A model generated the notes under the pieces. It made no database searches and was not told where the DNA came from. It saw only the letters and a list, made by a program, of their open reading frames with translations. A program made the position numbers and the translations under genes. A DNA stretch of 64,000 bases, taken from Pseudorasbora parva. Taxonomy: Eukaryota > Chordata > Actinopteri > Cypriniformes > Gobionidae. The DNA is taken from positions 35,679,992 to 35,743,991 of the forward strand of contig NC_090188.1 in NCBI RefSeq assembly GCF_024679245.1, in the 5' to 3' direction. Position 1 is the first letter of the stretch. Each line of letters begins with the position of its first letter. Of this stretch, positions 22,824-33,720 are shown in pieces.

Positions 22824-23478
22824 TTAAAGAGGTACTTCAGCACTGGGAAGATGAATCTGTATTTAAACTGGGTCATTAATATAGTAGAAATGTGAAATTA
22901 TTTTTGAATTTGGTGCCTTCTAGACTGAGAAAAGACAGAAAATGTATTTTTGTCTCATGGGGATGAAAGACTACAATTCCCAGAATGCTTCGCTGCCCTG
23001 TGGGTCCATTCCCAAAGCCACCGTTACTGGATTACCGTGACTGAGTTGGAGAAGACACTACAATTAAAAACTGAACGTGTGTGTTTAATATAATGAGTGA
23101 GTCACTGCGCGAGTCTCACAGCACTGAGCACTAACTGCAGGAGTCAGATAAATGAGCAGATGAGGTCTCGTGAGGAGAGCTGAGGTAATCGCAACTACAC
23201 TCGCGGCATACATTCACAACGTGAGTTCAGTCTGGCACTTTTCAGTTTATGCCTTTGCAAGCTTAACTTTCATAGAAATTAATTTGAGAAGTTAAAAGAC
23301 TTCCACTGCTCACCATTGCTCCGTTTAAATGAGTGCCTGTAGCTGAGCTGAGCTCTGAGTGTGATCTCCCATTCCACATGCGCGGGTTCAAAACATGTGG
23401 AAATGTCTCTCTCTGCTGGCTGTAGTCCTTAGCCTTTGGCCAAACATTCCTCCTATGATGCAAATATCGTCAATTTGC
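22824..23478 (-). mobile_element. TTAA-G element, copy 1, truncated
   Basis: Reverse-orientation match to the full copy 26422-27222. TTAA at 22824-22827 opens AAGAGGTACTTCAGCACTGG, the equivalent of the right end of the full copy. Similarity runs to CAATTTG at about 23478, where the element stops inside a hairpin. The last 200 bases of the family, including its C tract and other end, are missing. It retains an exact ZNF143/THAP11-type motif at 22970. Confidence 0.8.
22970..22988 (+). promoter_or_regulatory. ZNF143/THAP11-type motif in TTAA-G copy 1
   Basis: ACTACAATTCCCAGAATGC, which matches the known extended ZNF143 (Staf) site with ACTACA and TTCCCAGAATGC parts over its whole length. Binding here is inference. 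Confidence 0.65.
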
Positions 23479-23492
23479 ATCATAGGAGGAAT
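23446..23492. repeat. Perfect hairpin at the TTAA-G break
   Basis: Two 20-base arms (23446-23465 and 23473-23492) that are exact reverse complements, with a 7-base loop ATCGTCA. The left arm and loop belong to TTAA-G; the right arm does not match the full copy and starts just where TTAA-G similarity ends. Confidence 0.9.
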
Positions 23493-24101
23493 TATTCAGG
23501 TAATTTGAAGACAGTCAAACTTAATTAGCTGATCTTTCTCTCTTTTGCTGGTCATGGAGAAGCATACGGATGAGATGGGGAACTTCAGCCCAAGAAGGCA
23601 GGAGGAAGAAGGTGAGCATGCAGGTAAGTGGGGGGAAGTGGCAAGAGCATTCTCACGTGGAAACCAACAAGACCAGACAGAAGAAGAGTGTGCCTGGTGA
23701 GTATATGTAGGGGAGGTAATCAAGTGTTGACAAGTGCGACTGGTTAGAATTCGGCTGATTGTGAGCGGATGGGTGGAGGTGAAAGACCTGTGCTGAAAGC
23801 ATGTTGGTGGAATCTGTGACACAAAGAGACTAAAGAAACAGAGACTATTCAAACACTTAAACATGTAAGAGTGTTGAACTCAATTCTAACAATGTGTCAA
23901 AGCTAAATCTTGTGCAGTAAACTGTTTAATAAAAAAATCACCAATATCTGGTAGAATTTGGTCGATATTAATGCATTCACTTCAACAGTACGATTTATGC
24001 TGAGATATTTTTTTGTTTGTTTGTTTTACAATGAATGTTGAGTTCAAGACCTGCATGACTTCAACCTTTAACATAACATAACATAACCTATTATAGTTCT
24101 G
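23493..24101. other. Unassigned non-coding DNA
   Basis: A short (ACATA)n run at 24068-24085. The minus frame at 23496-23864 has no recognisable domain. Confidence 0.4.
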
Positions 24102-24317
24102 TAAATCTGTATATAAACTGGGTCATCAATGTAGTAGAAATGTGAAATTATTTTTGAATTTGGTCCTTTCTAGACTGAAAAAAGTCAGAAAATGTGTTTG
24201 TCTCATAGGGATGAAAGACTCCAATTCCCTTGCTTGGGGGGGGGGGGGGCATTAAAATATATTCCAGGGTTTCTACTGATACAAAGCCATATGCTAATCG
24301 CTGAGGAAACCCTTTAA
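24102..24317 (-). mobile_element. TTAA-G element, copy 2, internally deleted
   Basis: AAATCTGTATATAAACTGGG to GACTCCAATTCCC matches one end of the full copy, and a run of 14 G plus ATATTCCAGGGTTTCTACTG to TTAA 24314-24317 matches the other end. About 570 bases between are lost, with the joint beside the G tract. The ZNF143-type motif is cut: only the first half remains, with a mismatch. Confidence 0.75.
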
Positions 24318-24964
24318 GTTTATTTTGTCATATTTAAGTTAATATGAATTAAATATAGATGTGTTAAATACTTGCTATTTTAAAAGCTTGGCATTTATTA
24401 TTTCTTGACATTGGTACAAGCAAATCTGGACTGAAGAATATCTACCATCAAATCCTCGGCTCATCTTGAGATAATTTTGCAAGAGTAGAACCAATTGGAT
24501 GTACAGATGGTCATTCGTTTAGGACAGCATGTGCGATCAACAGCTGTAAGGCTTATGCAATTCATTAACTTGCCATGTGATTGAGGCTAAAAAAGGCACT
24601 GTTTTATTTTTTTAATTCACACCTGTTGCTGAGTTACAGACCCCTAAATGTCCTTTTCTATCAATGACACCAGCCTGAAAACATGGCTGACATCCTGATT
24701 CTCTGCCTACAACTCGCTCTTGGCCGCTCCTTTGTTGCCATGGGAGATAATCAGGCACATATTTGTTCTTCTCAGAATACTGATATCAGTGAATTTGAAT
24801 GGATCACAGGCGAGTCAAATGAACTCTGACAGATAAGTCAAAACCAAACACAAGCTCTGTTCTTAACTTGACAGAAGGACCAGAGTGCTTCAGTCATCTG
24901 AAGGGGTTTGATTTAGCTGACTCTAAGTCCAAAGGTATACAGCCAGTATTAATGAACTTCAGAA
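24318..24964. other. Unassigned non-coding DNA
   Basis: No supported gene or repeat boundary. Confidence 0.4.
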
Positions 24965-25891
24965 TTAAAGGACAACTCCGGTGAGAAATGAACCTAGGGG
25001 TAATTAACAGATGGTTACTGAGTAGATCGTTCTCTGGGATGCGTTTTCATGGAAATCGAATGTAAAGAGTTTTATCTTTAAAAACAGATTAGCTTATAAC
25101 GCTTGTCTATGGGGCACAGAGTAGTGAAATTAAATCACTAGTTAATACCACTAACAAGGCTCAAAATAGCCTCACACTAGCACAGTAGCATAATGAGGGC
25201 ACCTACATGCAAACCGAAGCATTGAGAACTTTGTAAGAGTACAAACAGTTTAATAAGAAGATACTTTAAAAAAATAGTGCCTTACGCATTCACGGACAGG
25301 CGCCATCTTGGAAAACAGTCTCGACTCATCGAGCCACGAGCGCTGTGCTAAGTGATGAACTGTGACTTGGAATCTCATATGGTCCGTTGTTTCCGGAAGA
25401 AAACACTGAACACAACAGAGAAAATAAATAAATAAATAAATAAATGTCCATGTTATTACATTTCACAAACTTAATTCCTATCGACCAGCTCACTTAGAAC
25501 AGCGCTCGTAGATCGATTCATCGAGACTGTTTTTCGAGATGGTGCCTGTCCGTGAACGCGTAATGCACTATGTTTATAAAGTATCTTCTTATTAAACTGT
25601 TTGTACTCTTACAAAGTTCTCAATGCTTCAGTTTGCATGTAGGGACCCTCATTATGCTACAGTGTTAGTGTGAGGCTATTTTGAGCCTTGTTAGTGGTAT
25701 TAACTAGCGATTTAATTTTACCACCCTCTGTCTACCCTGTGTCCCATAGACAAGCGTTATAAGCTAATCTGTTTTTAAAGATAAAACTCTTTACATTCGA
25801 TTTTCATGAAAACGCATCCCAGAGAACGATCTACTCTGTAACCATCTGTTAATTACCCCTAGGTTCATTTCTCACCGGAGTTGTCCTTTAA
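24965..25891. mobile_element. TTAA-H fold-back element, complete
   Basis: Bounded by TTAA at 24965-24968 and 25888-25891. Arms of about 375 bases (24965-25340 and 25510-25891) pair over nearly their whole length, from TTAAAGGACAACTCCGGTGA / TCACCGGAGTTGTCCTTTAA to the GGACAGGCGCCATCTTGG / GAGATGGTGCCTGTCCG pair. The loop holds an (AAAT)n run at 25420-25444. No coding capacity. Confidence 0.85.
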
Positions 25892-26421
25892 AGGAAACAT
25901 CTCCTACTATATGTTAGCTGATGGCAGTACTCATTACTACTCACCCATACATGCATGCAGACATACATTAATATATAGACTACAACTGCAGGAAACAGTA
26001 CAAAACATTTCCTAAAAGAGTAAAGCTGCTTGCAAAGGAGTACAATAGTTTGAAAGTATTAGATAAAGACAGAGGATATGTTTGAAATCGCCCCTTATAC
26101 CCGCATTCACTATTCCCTGCATTAATCCACTAATATAGTTCACTTGAAGGAGCGAGCGAATCTGCACACTGAGTGCGCCCGTAGGGTGGCCCCTCTTTTG
26201 CATAATTTGTGCTTGCTGTTTAATAATCATTTGAAACGTAGCAAACTGGCAGCTCCAGTAGTTGCTAATGGGGGAAAATATCTTGCTCTAATTCTAACTC
26301 TTTCATGGAAACTAGCTTGTCAAAATGTCAATTCTGAATGCAAAATTATGATAATGTCATCAAATGTATGATGTATGATGCAAACCACCTGTTTTTCTCA
26401 TTTAAATATTTTATTGAAAGT
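25892..26421. other. Unassigned non-coding DNA
   Basis: No supported feature. The overlapping 72- and 75-codon frames on opposite strands are mutual shadows. Confidence 0.4.
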
Positions 26422-27222
26422 TTAAAGGGTTACTTCAGAGCTTAGCACATGGCTTTGTATCAGTAGAAACCCTGGAGTATATTCAAATGATTGTGCTTTC
26501 CCCCCCCCCCCCCCCCCCCTCATATCCCCCTGAGACTAGAGATTTATGCATTTTATTTCTGGAAAAATTCATCCCGTGACACAAATTGATGATATTTGCG
26601 TCATCTTTGGATTGTTTGGCCTTACGGCTAAAGACTACAGCCAGCAGAGGGAGCTATTTCCGCATGATTTCAACTTGCACATGGGAATGGGAGATCGCAC
26701 TCACAGCACAGCTCGCAGCTGCAGGCATTCATTTAAACAGATGCTAAGCAATGTAAGTGTTTTAACTTCTCAAATTAATTTCTATGAAAGTTAAGCTTCC
26801 AAAGGCATGAACTGAAAACGCGTTGTGAATGTATGCTGCGAATGTGGTCGCAATTACCTCAGCTCTCATCACGAGAGCTCATCAACTCATTAATGACATT
26901 AAATGTAATCTGACTCCGGCAGTCTTAGTGCTGTGAGACTCACGCGTCAACTCGATCATTATATTGAACAGACACGTTCAGTATTTAAGTGTACTTCCTG
27001 AACTCAGTCACTGTAATCCAGTAGGTGGCTTTGGGAGTGGCCTCACAGGGCAGCGAAGCATTCTGGGAATTGTAGTCTTTCATCCCAATGAGACAAAAAT
27101 ACATTTTCTGTCTTTTCTCAGTCTAGAAGGCACCAAATTTAAAAATAATTTCACATTTCTACTACATTAATGACCTAGTTTAAATACAGATTTATCTTTC
27201 CAGCGCTGAAGTACCCTTTTAA
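26422..27222 (+). mobile_element. TTAA-G element, copy 3, full length
   Basis: An 801-bp element bounded by TTAA at 26422-26425 and 27219-27222. Inverted ends: AAGGGTTACTTCAGAGCT on the left and, as reverse complement, AAAGGGTACTTCAGCGCT on the right. It has a 20-base C tract at 26500-26519 and a complete ZNF143/THAP11-type motif on the minus strand at 27058. The frame at 26546-26794 resembles one in copy 1 at both ends but is out of register in the middle, so it is not evidence of a protein. Confidence 0.85.
27058..27076 (-). promoter_or_regulatory. ZNF143/THAP11-type motif in TTAA-G copy 3
   Basis: The minus strand reads ACTACAATTCCCAGAATGC, identical to the motif at 22970. The following CTTCGCTGCCCTG is also conserved between the two copies. 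Confidence 0.65.
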
Positions 27223-27318
27223 GTTTATAAAACCAAACATAGCTCACATACAAGATAAGCTCTTGTGTTTAAAAAAATAGCCAGAGTGCTATGGAACTGA
27301 ACAGCAAACCATGCAGCT

Positions 27319-27543
27319 TTAAAGTGGCCCTCATGATATTTTAAAGGTTGATTCCTAGGATTACATGCATTAAAGGTCAAAAAATACTTTCAAAAATATA
27401 CATATCACTACATATCATTAAATTTTACATTGATTCTCAAAAAACTTGATGGATGAATCTCTCTAAATCCCTCCTTTTCACAAGCTTCTCAGCTCTGATT
27501 GCCAAGATGGCCCAGTCTGTTACGATTGGTCTACCGCTTACAT
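27319..27543 (+). mobile_element. TTAA-type element, left part, before a nested hAT-like insertion
   Basis: Opens TTAAAGTGGCCCTCATG at TTAA 27319 and runs into GATTGGTCTACCGCTTACAT. The sequence after the nested insertion (29038 on: GCTAGAGCATGTGTCAGAAG, AAACGCCCATTATC) plausibly continues it. Family assignment is from memory of similar fish repeats and is uncertain. Confidence 0.45.
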
Positions 27544-27579
27544 CAGTGGTCTCCAAACCCGGGTCTGGAGCAAGTATAG

Positions 27580-28953
27580 TGCTGCGTCCCAATTTGCCTA
27601 TACTACGTCCTAAAAATATGAACTATTTTTGTGAAGAAAAAGTACATACTTTTGAGTGTGTACACTGTAAAAAAAAAAAAAAAAAAAAAAAAGGGCACCT
27701 TTTGACATTTTGCAGTACAATCGACTTGGATGTTTAAGTTATTTCAACTTAACTCTGTCGCTTCGTTACGTGCATCCAATCACCGTTTAAACTGGCTGTA
27801 ATCATCGTCATAGTTAAAATCCTTCACATTCAGTTTCATTTCCTACCGTATCAGAGAAATGTAGCCACACGTTGGTCTTTAATGCAGAGACTGTCCTCGT
27901 GTGTTGGCAGTTGAAATATACTGATGCATTTAAAAGTTAATGGCCAAACGTGTCAGTACAAAAGTTCACAATGCAGGTGAACAGGTGAAATATAATGTGG
28001 GCAACACTGAATAAATGACTTTTTGTCAGGTAAATACTGATAATTGATCACTCAAACCCCTTTATCTAAGCTTCTCTAACCGTCGGACTCTCACATCCAT
28101 CATGTTTATAGTTTTTAACACTTTTTATCCGCGTTTGTAGTTCTAATCGACTCGTCCAACTCGCAGTGGGTTGTGGGCAATATCAGCCGTTAGAGTGTGC
28201 GTCGATCCACACTTCGAATTCTTACCAGAAATAGTAAACCATCCGGGTATCTTTGGAATACACTTTTCAGCATATTACGATTTGGGACATACTGATTCTA
28301 TTTTTGAATACTATTTAGTACGGCTAGTATGCAATTTAGGACGCAGGGTCTCTGCAGTATACTAATAGGAGTTACTATCAGCCATAACAGAGGGGTGTTT
28401 TCCACTGCGTTCCACTGATGAATTGATGTCATTAATGACTTACCCTAATGTCGTTCCACACCCGTTCATCTTCAGAACACAGTCTAAGATATTGTATATT
28501 TAGTCCAAGAGCGTATCTAAGTGTATGCACAATATACTGTCCATGTCCAGAAAGGGAATGAAAACATCATCAAAGTAGTCCATATGTGACATCAGTTAGT
28601 TCATTAGAATCTCTTGAAGCATCGACAATACATTTTGGTCCAAAAATCACAAAAACTACGACTTTATTTAGCATCGTCTTCTCTTCCGTTGTTTTTTTTT
28701 AAACTCAAATAAAGATTAGAATGGCTATCAATCAGCGTATTGATTTAGGATTCGGATCGCCAATGTCACGTGATTTCAGCAGTTTGAGAGTTTGACATGC
28801 GATCCGAATCATGAATCAATACAAAATGGTGAAGTAGTATGTCCCGAAGCAGAGCTTGCATACTTTTCTGCTACTCACTCAAAAGTATGTACTTTTTCTT
28901 CACAAAAAGTGTACATACTTTTAGGAAGTAGTATAAATAGGCGAATTGAGACC
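27580..28953. mobile_element. Nested element(s) with TGCGTCCCAATTTGCC ends
   Basis: The left end GCTGCGTCCCAATTTGCC with GAAGAAAAAGTACATACTTTTG is mirrored at 28870-28953 (CAAAAGTATGTACTTTTTCT and AGGCGAATTGAGAC). A further inverted end of similar type lies at about 28290-28350 (TAGTATGCAATTTAGGACGC), so two related elements are probably nested. A 23-base A tract lies at 27670-27692. Confidence 0.5.
28425..28820 (+). mobile_element. TTAA-C element, partial
   Basis: ATGTCATTAATGACTTACCC, GTCCAGAAAGGGAATGAAAA, CATCATCAAAGTAGTCCATA and CATTTTGGTCCAAAAATCAC match the copy at 38099-38430. The terminal TTAAAGGG is missing here. Confidence 0.65.
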
Positions 28954-29037
28954 TGGTCCCGGTGTTTATTTAGGGTTGGAGCTAAACTCTCGCTAAGCGG
29001 TACCCTAGCCCTTCAGGACCAAGTTTGGAGACCCCTG

Positions 29038-30815
29038 GCTAGAGCATGTGTCAGAAGCTAAACGCCCATTATCATAACTGAACTTCAGCTCCAGAGGCTT
29101 CCTCAGTCCTCAGCAATTGTAAACACTGTAAAGACAGTAACGATGACAGCGATTTGAAATCCGACAGTCCGATTATGAAATATTCAACCTAAACCTCCAT
29201 CGCAAGGAAAACTTGAGCAGGACGTTTTCAGTGATACACTGCTCATTTTGAGAGAAAATATATACATTAATAATTAGTCATACTTGCAGGTTGTGATAAG
29301 GAGCAAGCTGGTCCAAATAAACTGTCTGGCATTGACACATCTTTCAAGAGCAATTGCAAATCCAGCATTAAATTCAGAGAAATTTGAGAAGCACTCGTCA
29401 GTTAAATCCAATGTGGAAGAGCAGGTCAAGTTGTTCGTGGGCAAGTTGTTCAACATAGGCAGGCATTATGCAAATGTCTTATCAAGTGATGTAGAACCAT
29501 AATGCCTGAAGATGACTCATTTAGGTGGTTCAAGGCCCTATTTAAATGATCTGAGTGCATGGTCTGAAGTGCATGGCGCAGGTGCACTTAGGTTGTGTCC
29601 GAATCCACTTTTGCAATAAACCAATCAGACCCTCATCTCCCATTCCCTTTGCAAGTGCATAGCCACTTGCACATGCACCATGGCGGATTTGCTATTTACA
29701 TGGTGGAATATGCCAGTGGAAAGACCCACTTATATAGGTGCATATTACTAGAGCGCTCTTTAATGTATGTATTATTCGAAATACATTTTGAGCAAGTACA
29801 TAACCAGCCAGTGTTCAAAACGATCTGCTTACTGTAGCTCAAATTACAACAGTAAGCTTGTAATAAAGTTTTTAATTCCAGTGGTACGAGTAGATTTCCG
29901 CTGGATTTTTAAGCATATCTTTGCATAATTGTGTCACATGTCTACACATAAATAAGGATTCCCAGTTAGCAGGTTATATTGCTCTGATTCGTTCATTGTA
30001 AAATGCAAAAGTCTTCAGACTTCGGAGAGGCTACAGAATGAAGAAACTTCAACCGGGCCGATGCGAAAACAAGGATACAAAGGGCTTTTAAAGTTGACGT
30101 GCGTGAACTCTGGGTTTTGAAGGGGGTTTTCGGCTTTTTTTCCCTGCTGGACAGGTAAGACATTGCAATGGTTGAATTAGGCTATGTAACAGTAGCCCAC
30201 TTTTTCACATAATTCATTCGGTTACGGAGTTTTCTTTGCTGTGCCTTTCTCGTTTTGCTATGTGCGTTATGGTAAACATTCATTATTTTGTGCTAGCTCT
30301 GAGAGAAAGCAATTCACCTCTAACGTTACTCCACATAGCACAGAAATGGAAACTGAACTACTTGCAGCCCTAATGGACATTAAATGTAGTCACACATTGC
30401 TGATGTTACCATTAACATTTTGAAAAAGTATAATTTGCATGGTTCGACATGATATGATAAACGATCGTCAGATTGAATCATCATGATTTATTGCAATGCT
30501 TTTTCCCCCTTAGTTGGTCAGAACAAAAGGGGATGTTAGAAACCACGTGTTCAGATGGCATTATTATGCCAGTTATACTTTCAAACAGTAGAGTCTGTGT
30601 TTCTGAATGACAGTATCCACACCGGCGCGGTGACTGACAGCTGCACATTCTCTTTTCAAAACATTGGATTCATCCACGCTGTGCCGACTGAGGCACAACT
30701 CACGTAATGTAATTACACGAATAACTGCAACTGCAGTTTTCAAACCGAGATGGCGACAAAGAGGAAAAACTACGACATCAGCTTTAAATGACAAAAAAAT
30801 ATTGCACTGTTGACT
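29038..30815. other. Mostly unassigned, probable old TE sequence
   Basis: Starts as the likely continuation of the element at 27319. CTGCTGGACAGGTAAGAC at about 30148-30165 looks like a splice donor but no coding exon precedes it. Frames at 29274-29502 on both strands are mirror shadows. I can support no gene. Confidence 0.35.
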
Positions 30816-31229
30816 TTAGACCAGGTTTTTGTTGGTCAATGGCGCAGTCGTTTTCAGTTGCCTTAAAATAGCAACACGCCAACAATGCGCCTCAACACTT
30901 CTGGTTTTCAGCAGTGATTTGTACTCAAGACTCGGACTTGGTCTCAGACAGATTTTAATTGTCACGGTCTCGTCATGGACTTGTGTGCAACTCGGAATTG
31001 ACACGTACTCGAACATATTAGGACTCTGACTTATTTCCGAGTCCACTCAAGTCCCATAAAAAATATTCATGATTATTACTTAATGTTAATATTTCTTTAA
31101 ATTGATGTTTGACGCTTCCAATGATGTGTGGTTTTCTTAAGCGCAACTGCACATGACTAACGCAAAGGTCTCAGGACTCAGAAAGGATGTCATGTGGAGC
31201 GAGCCTCTAGCTCTTAACTATGTGTGGAA

Positions 31230-31386
31230 ATGTCTGCTACATCATCTGTTATTCAGTTTGCATATAAGAGCCACAAAAAGTTCATATGTAGTAAGACTCT
31301 AAAAAAACGAAAACATTCTGCGATGTGTAAATTCTGCGGTACATCAATTACTACCGAAGCAAAGGGAACAACGTCCAATTTTCAAC
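31230..31386 (+). pseudogene. hAT transposase BED-type zinc-finger start, cut off
   Basis: From ATG 31230 the frame reads MSATSSVIQFAYKSH, then CKFCGTSITTEAKGTTSNF at about 31329-31385. The C-x2-C pair followed by TTSNF is what the BED finger at the N-terminus of hAT transposases shows before its His pair. Immediately after TTSNFQ the sequence turns into a 22-bp minisatellite, so the His residues and the whole catalytic domain are missing here. BED fingers bind DNA at transposon ends. The fragment cannot make a working transposase. A hAT origin is strong by motif but not proved. Confidence 0.65.
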
Positions 31387-33720
31387 TCAACTCAGACTCA
31401 ACCCTCTCTGAACTCGGACTCAACTCAGAATCGACCTTCTCTGAACTCAGACTCGACTCTTTCTGAACTCAGACTCAACTCGGACTCGACCCTCTCTGAA
31501 CTCAGACTCAACTCGGACTCGACCCTCTCTGAACTCAGACTCAACTCGGACTCGACCCTCTCTGAACTCGGACTTGACCCTCTCTGAACTCGGACTCAAC
31601 TCGACTCGACCCTCTCTGAACTCGGACTCGACCCTCTCTGAACTCAGACTCAACTCGGACTCGACCCTCTCTGAACTCGGACTCAACTCAGACTCAACCC
31701 TTTCTGAACTCGGACTCGACCCTCTCTGAACTCGGACTCAACTCGGACCCGACCCTCTCTGAACTCAGACTCAACTCGGACTCAACCCTTTCTGAACTCA
31801 GACTTGACACTCTTTGAAGTCGGACTCGACCCTCTCTGAACTCAGACTCAACTCGGACTTGACCCTCTCTTAACTCGGACTCAACCCTCTCTGAACTCGG
31901 ACTCGACTCGGACTCGACCCTCTCTGAACTCGAGCGCAACTCGGACTTGTCCTTCTCTGAACTCAGACTTGACTCAGACTCGACCCTCTCTGAACTCGTA
32001 CTCGACCCTCTCTGAACTCGGACTTGACTCAGACTCGACCCTCTCTGAAATCGGACTCGACTCGGACTTGACCCTATCTGAACTCGGACTCGACTTGGAC
32101 TCAACCCTCTCTGAACTCGGACTCAACCCTTTCTGAACTCGGACTCGACCCTCTCTGAACTCGGACTCGACCCTCTCTGAACTCGGACTCGACCCCCTCT
32201 GAACTCGGACTCAACACAGACTCAACCCTTTCTAAACCCTGACTCGACCCTCTCTTAACTCGGACTCGACCCTCTCTGATCTCGGACTCGACTCGGACTC
32301 GACCCTCTCTGAACTCGAGCTCAACTTGGACTCGACCCTCTCTGAACTCGGACTCGACTCGGACTCGACCCTCTCTGAACTCGGACTCTATTTGGACTCG
32401 ACCCTCTCTTAACTCGGACTCGACCCTCTCTGAACTTGGACTCGACCCTCTCTGAACTCGGACTCAACTTGGACTCGACCCTTTCTGAACTCGGACTCGA
32501 CCCTCTCTGAACTCGGACTCGAACCCTCTCTGAACTCAGACTCCACTTGGACTCGACCCTCTCTGAACTCAGACTCAACTCGGACTTGACCCTCTCTGAA
32601 TTCAGACTTGACACTCTCTGAACTCAGAGTCGACACTCTCTGAACTTGGACTCGAATCGGACTCGACCCTCTCTGAACTCGGACTCGACCCTCTCTGAAC
32701 TCGGACTCAACTCAGACTCGACCCGCCCTAACTCGGACTCAACCCTTTCTGAACTCAGACTTGACCCTCTCTGAACTCGGACTCGACCCTCTCTGAACTC
32801 GGACTCAACCCTTTCTGAATTCAGACTTGACCCTCTCTGAACTCGGACTCAACCCTCTCTGAACTCAGACTCAACTCGGACTCGACCCTCTCTGAACTCG
32901 GACTCAACCCTCTCTGAACTCAGACTCGACCCTCTCTGAACTCGGACTCGACCCTCTCTGAACTTGAGCTCAACTCGGACTCGACCCTCTCTTAACTCGG
33001 ACTCGACTCAGACTCAACCCTCTCTGAACTTGAGCTCAACTCGGACTTGACCCTCTCTGAACTCGGACTCGACTCGGACTCGACCCTCTCTGAACTTGAG
33101 CTCAACTTGGACTCGACCCTCTCTGAACTCGGACTCGACTTGGACCCGACCCTCTCTGAACTCGGACTCGACCCTCTCTGAACTCGGACTCGACTTGGAC
33201 TCGACCCTCTCTGAACTCAGACTCAACTCGGACTCGACCCTCTCTGAACTCGGACTCAGCTCGGACTCAACCCTCTCTGAACTCAGACTCGAGCCTCTCT
33301 GAACTCAGACTCAACTCGGACTCGACCCTCTCTTAACTCTGACTCAACCCTCTCTGAACTCGGACTCGACTCGGACTCGACCCTCTCTGAACTTGAGCTC
33401 AACTCAGACTCGACCCTCTCTGAACTTGGACTCGACTCGGACTCGACCCTCTCTGAACTTGAGCTCAAGTTGGACTCGACCCTCTCTGAACTCGGACTCG
33501 ACTCGGACTCGACCCTCTCTGAACTCGGACTCGACTTGGACCCGACCCTCTCTGAACTCGGACTCGACCCTCTCTGAACTCGGACTCGACTTGGACCCGA
33601 CCCTTTCTGAACTCGGACTCTACTCGGACTCGACCCTCTCTGAACTCGGACTCGACTTGGACTCGACCCTCTCTGAACTCAGACTCGACCCTCTCTGAAC
33701 TCGGACTCGACTCGGACTTG
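31384..33720. repeat. 2.3-kb minisatellite, 22-bp unit with 11-bp substructure
   Basis: About a hundred tandem units built of two half-units, GACTCGACCCT and CTCTGAACTCG, with an optional third 11-mer, GACTCAACTCG, giving 22- and 33-bp steps. Variants (CTTGAC, GAGCTCAAC, TTTCTGAA) are scattered throughout. The minus strand of the core unit has no stop codon, so long Ser/Glu/Arg/Val-rich frames appear (for example 31694-32104 and 33465-33776); these are artefacts. The array starts exactly at the truncated BED-finger frame. Confidence 0.95.

Larger units (their letters stand above)
27544..29037. mobile_element. hAT-like element with CAGTGGTCTCCAAAC ends, nested contents
   Basis: Left end CAGTGGTCTCCAAACCC; the reverse complement of the right end is CAGGGGTCTCCAAACTTGG. 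Flanking 8-mers GCTTACAT and GCTAGAGC are only partly alike. Most of the length is later insertions: a GCGTCCCAATT-ended element and a TTAA-C copy. No transposase frame. Confidence 0.55.

Noticed and set aside
23263..26794. Similar peptides in two TTAA-G copies (AKDYSQQRE, LTSQINFYES)
   Set aside because: The shared ends are in frame but the middle is read in different frames in the two copies, so DNA similarity alone explains it.
31384..33720. CRISPR-like array
   Set aside because: Units are contiguous and near-identical with no unique spacers, and the sequence is vertebrate; it is a minisatellite.
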